Assembly: GCA_003551785.1 (NCBI GenBank)
Contig: PUNP01000709.1
Span: 1-8,144, forward strand
Length of the DNA stretch: 8,144 nucleotides
Source of the DNA: Candidatus Brocadiaceae bacterium
GTDB taxonomy: Bacteria; Planctomycetota; Brocadiia; SM23-32
Reading direction: 5' to 3'
Positions 7,572-8,144 of this stretch are shown here, in pieces. The first letter of the stretch is position 1; each line of letters begins with the position of its first letter. Below the pieces are notes generated by a model. The model ran no database searches, was not told the DNA's origin, and saw nothing but the letters and a program-made list of their open reading frames with translations. The position numbers were made by a program, and so were the translations under genes.

Positions 7572-7749
7572 GTTAGAAGGCTAAAATTGCCCATATCATG
7601 GTTTCAGCCTACAGGACAATCAATTTCCTTTTGTATTTGCATGAGGACGTTGGCAAAAAAAAGTAAACATCACGGAAAATTTCATGTAAGAGAATGAAAA
7701 TATTCATCACGAATCAGAAAATGTCACGCTGGAAGTCAGTGCTCATTTT

Positions 7750-7778
7750 TTGCCCTCATCCACTTTTATGACTATAAT
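7750..7778 (+). promoter_or_regulatory. Sigma70-like promoter for the right-edge gene
   Basis: TTGCCC (7750-7755), a 17-base spacer and a perfect TATAAT (7773-7778). Transcription would start near 7785, leaving about 95 bases before the ATG at 7879. One of the clearest promoter matches in the window, though identified only by eye. Confidence 0.6.
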
Positions 7779-7832
7779 ATATCATCAAAGTTCGCGAGGT
7801 TTGCACTGAATTTGGCCGATGGAGGTTAAAAA

Positions 7833-7895
7833 ATGGAAACGGCCGGCGGGAATAAAACTTTTCTTCAGGGAGCAGCAAATGATGACAGAACATGA
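7833..7895 (+). CDS. Candidate 20-codon leader reading frame overlapping the next gene
   Basis: GGAGG at 7821-7825 is placed seven bases before an ATG at 7833, giving METAGGNKTFLQGAANDDRT and a TGA at 7893-7895. The frame overlaps the start of the next gene (7879) by 17 bases. This could be a leader peptide that couples or controls translation of that gene. It could equally be chance, or the GGAGG could have lost its original gene. No run of regulatory codons typical of attenuation is present. Confidence 0.3.
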   Translation: METAGGNKTFLQGAANDDRT

Positions 7896-8144
7896 TGATC
7901 GCGTTACTGTTGTGGTTCGCAACGGAAAGAGTTGGCATGTGGGGCGGTCGGTAGGGAATGAGGCGGCTCTGACGTTGATTGGCGTTGTCTCGGAAGATCC
8001 GGCGAGCTGGGAGGATATGGCGCTCTGCTGGGCGCGGTACCGAACACCGCCGGTCGCTGAGTTCCTGGACGGACTGCCCATGAAAATCATGAGCGAAAAA
8101 TCTGCCCGCGATGCCATCGATGCCACCGATGCCTGGTTTTTTGT
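7879..8144 (+). CDS. Unrecognised protein, 5' part only (runs off the window)
   Basis: An open frame with no stop to the end of the window, giving 88 residues from the ATG at 7879: MMTEHDDRVTVVVRNGKSWH, then GRSVGNEAALTLIGVVSEDP, SWEDMALCWARYRTPPVAEF, LDGLPMKIMSEKSARDAIDA and TDAWFFV. I do not recognise a family. There is no signal peptide or membrane helix; the N-terminal half looks strand-rich and the second half helical and W-rich. GGGAG at 7868-7872, six bases before the ATG, supports this start. The same frame is open further upstream to an ATG at 7819 (adding MEVKKWKRPAGIKLFFREQQ), which has no ribosome site but cannot be excluded. It is divergent from the helicase-nuclease gene and has its own promoter at 7750-7778, so it may belong to the same accessory region without being in the same operon. 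Confidence 0.7.
   Translation, partial: MMTEHDDRVTVVVRNGKSWHVGRSVGNEAALTLIGVVSEDPASWEDMALCWARYRTPPVAEFLDGLPMKIMSEKSARDAIDATDAWFF

Larger units (their letters stand above)
7466..7878. other. Divergent intergenic region between the helicase gene and the right-edge gene
   Basis: This A/T-rich stretch separates two divergently transcribed genes and carries a sigma70-like promoter on each strand (7543-7571 minus, 7750-7778 plus). Between them are short repeated elements: CATCACG at 7668-7674 and again at 7705-7711, with a related GTCACG at 7723-7728, and a small hairpin ATGAA/TTCAT (7694-7698 with 7703-7707). They may be operator half-sites for a regulator of one or both promoters, but spacing is irregular and this is speculative. 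Open frames in the left part of this region have no ribosome site and look accidental. Confidence 0.45.

Noticed and set aside
7785..8126. Minus-strand open frame of 113 residues at the right edge
   Set aside because: It is antisense to a + strand frame that has a strong promoter and ribosome site and more protein-like composition.
1..8144. CRISPR array, insertion-sequence ends or transposase
   Set aside because: No regularly spaced repeats, transposase motifs or paired terminal inverted repeats were seen on either strand.

Overview
This 8.1-kb window reads as a bacterial accessory (defence-island) region. The organism cannot be named. Strong GGAGG ribosome-binding sites, sigma70-like promoters, AbiE and DUF2442 families and a YunC-like (DUF1805) remnant fit a Gram-negative or Desulfobacterota-like bacterium, but that is only an impression. 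There is no ribosomal or core metabolic gene to anchor the taxonomy.

Layout, left to right. Positions 42-1638 (+) hold an AbiE type IV toxin-antitoxin pair. The antitoxin gene abiEi is broken by a one-base shortfall in a T tract near 419-423. The toxin gene abiEii is intact, starts at TTG and overlaps the abiEi stop by four bases. Positions 1758-1927 are a scar: the anticodon and T arms of a tRNA-Lys(TTT) are joined directly to the last ~43 codons of a DUF1805 (YunC-like) gene, with no tRNA 5' half and no DUF1805 N-terminus. Positions 2066-2715 (+) hold two small genes with good ribosome-binding sites, a DUF2442 protein and a 99-residue protein I do not recognise, followed by a hairpin with a short T run.

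The right two thirds is one very large minus-strand locus, 7465 down to 2922. It encodes a superfamily 1 helicase with a ~640-residue insertion between Walker A and Walker B, followed by a PD-(D/E)XK (REase_MTES_1575/Vsr-like) nuclease domain. The nuclease lies in a different frame from the helicase. The frames join cleanly at a C7 tract (G7 on the + strand, 3331-3337), so the ancestral product was almost certainly a single helicase-nuclease of about 1,515 residues. From 7466 to 7878 is a divergent intergenic region with a promoter on each strand. It leads into an unrecognised + strand gene that runs off the right edge.

How it fits together: AbiE and the helicase-nuclease are both plausible anti-phage or anti-plasmid functions, and the tRNA fragment suggests island integration or recombination. 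The most notable observation is that both defence genes are interrupted by the same kind of lesion, one base missing from a homopolymer, shifting the frame by -1. This could be assembly undercalling, real inactivation, phase variation or -1 frameshifting. The sequence alone cannot decide between them.
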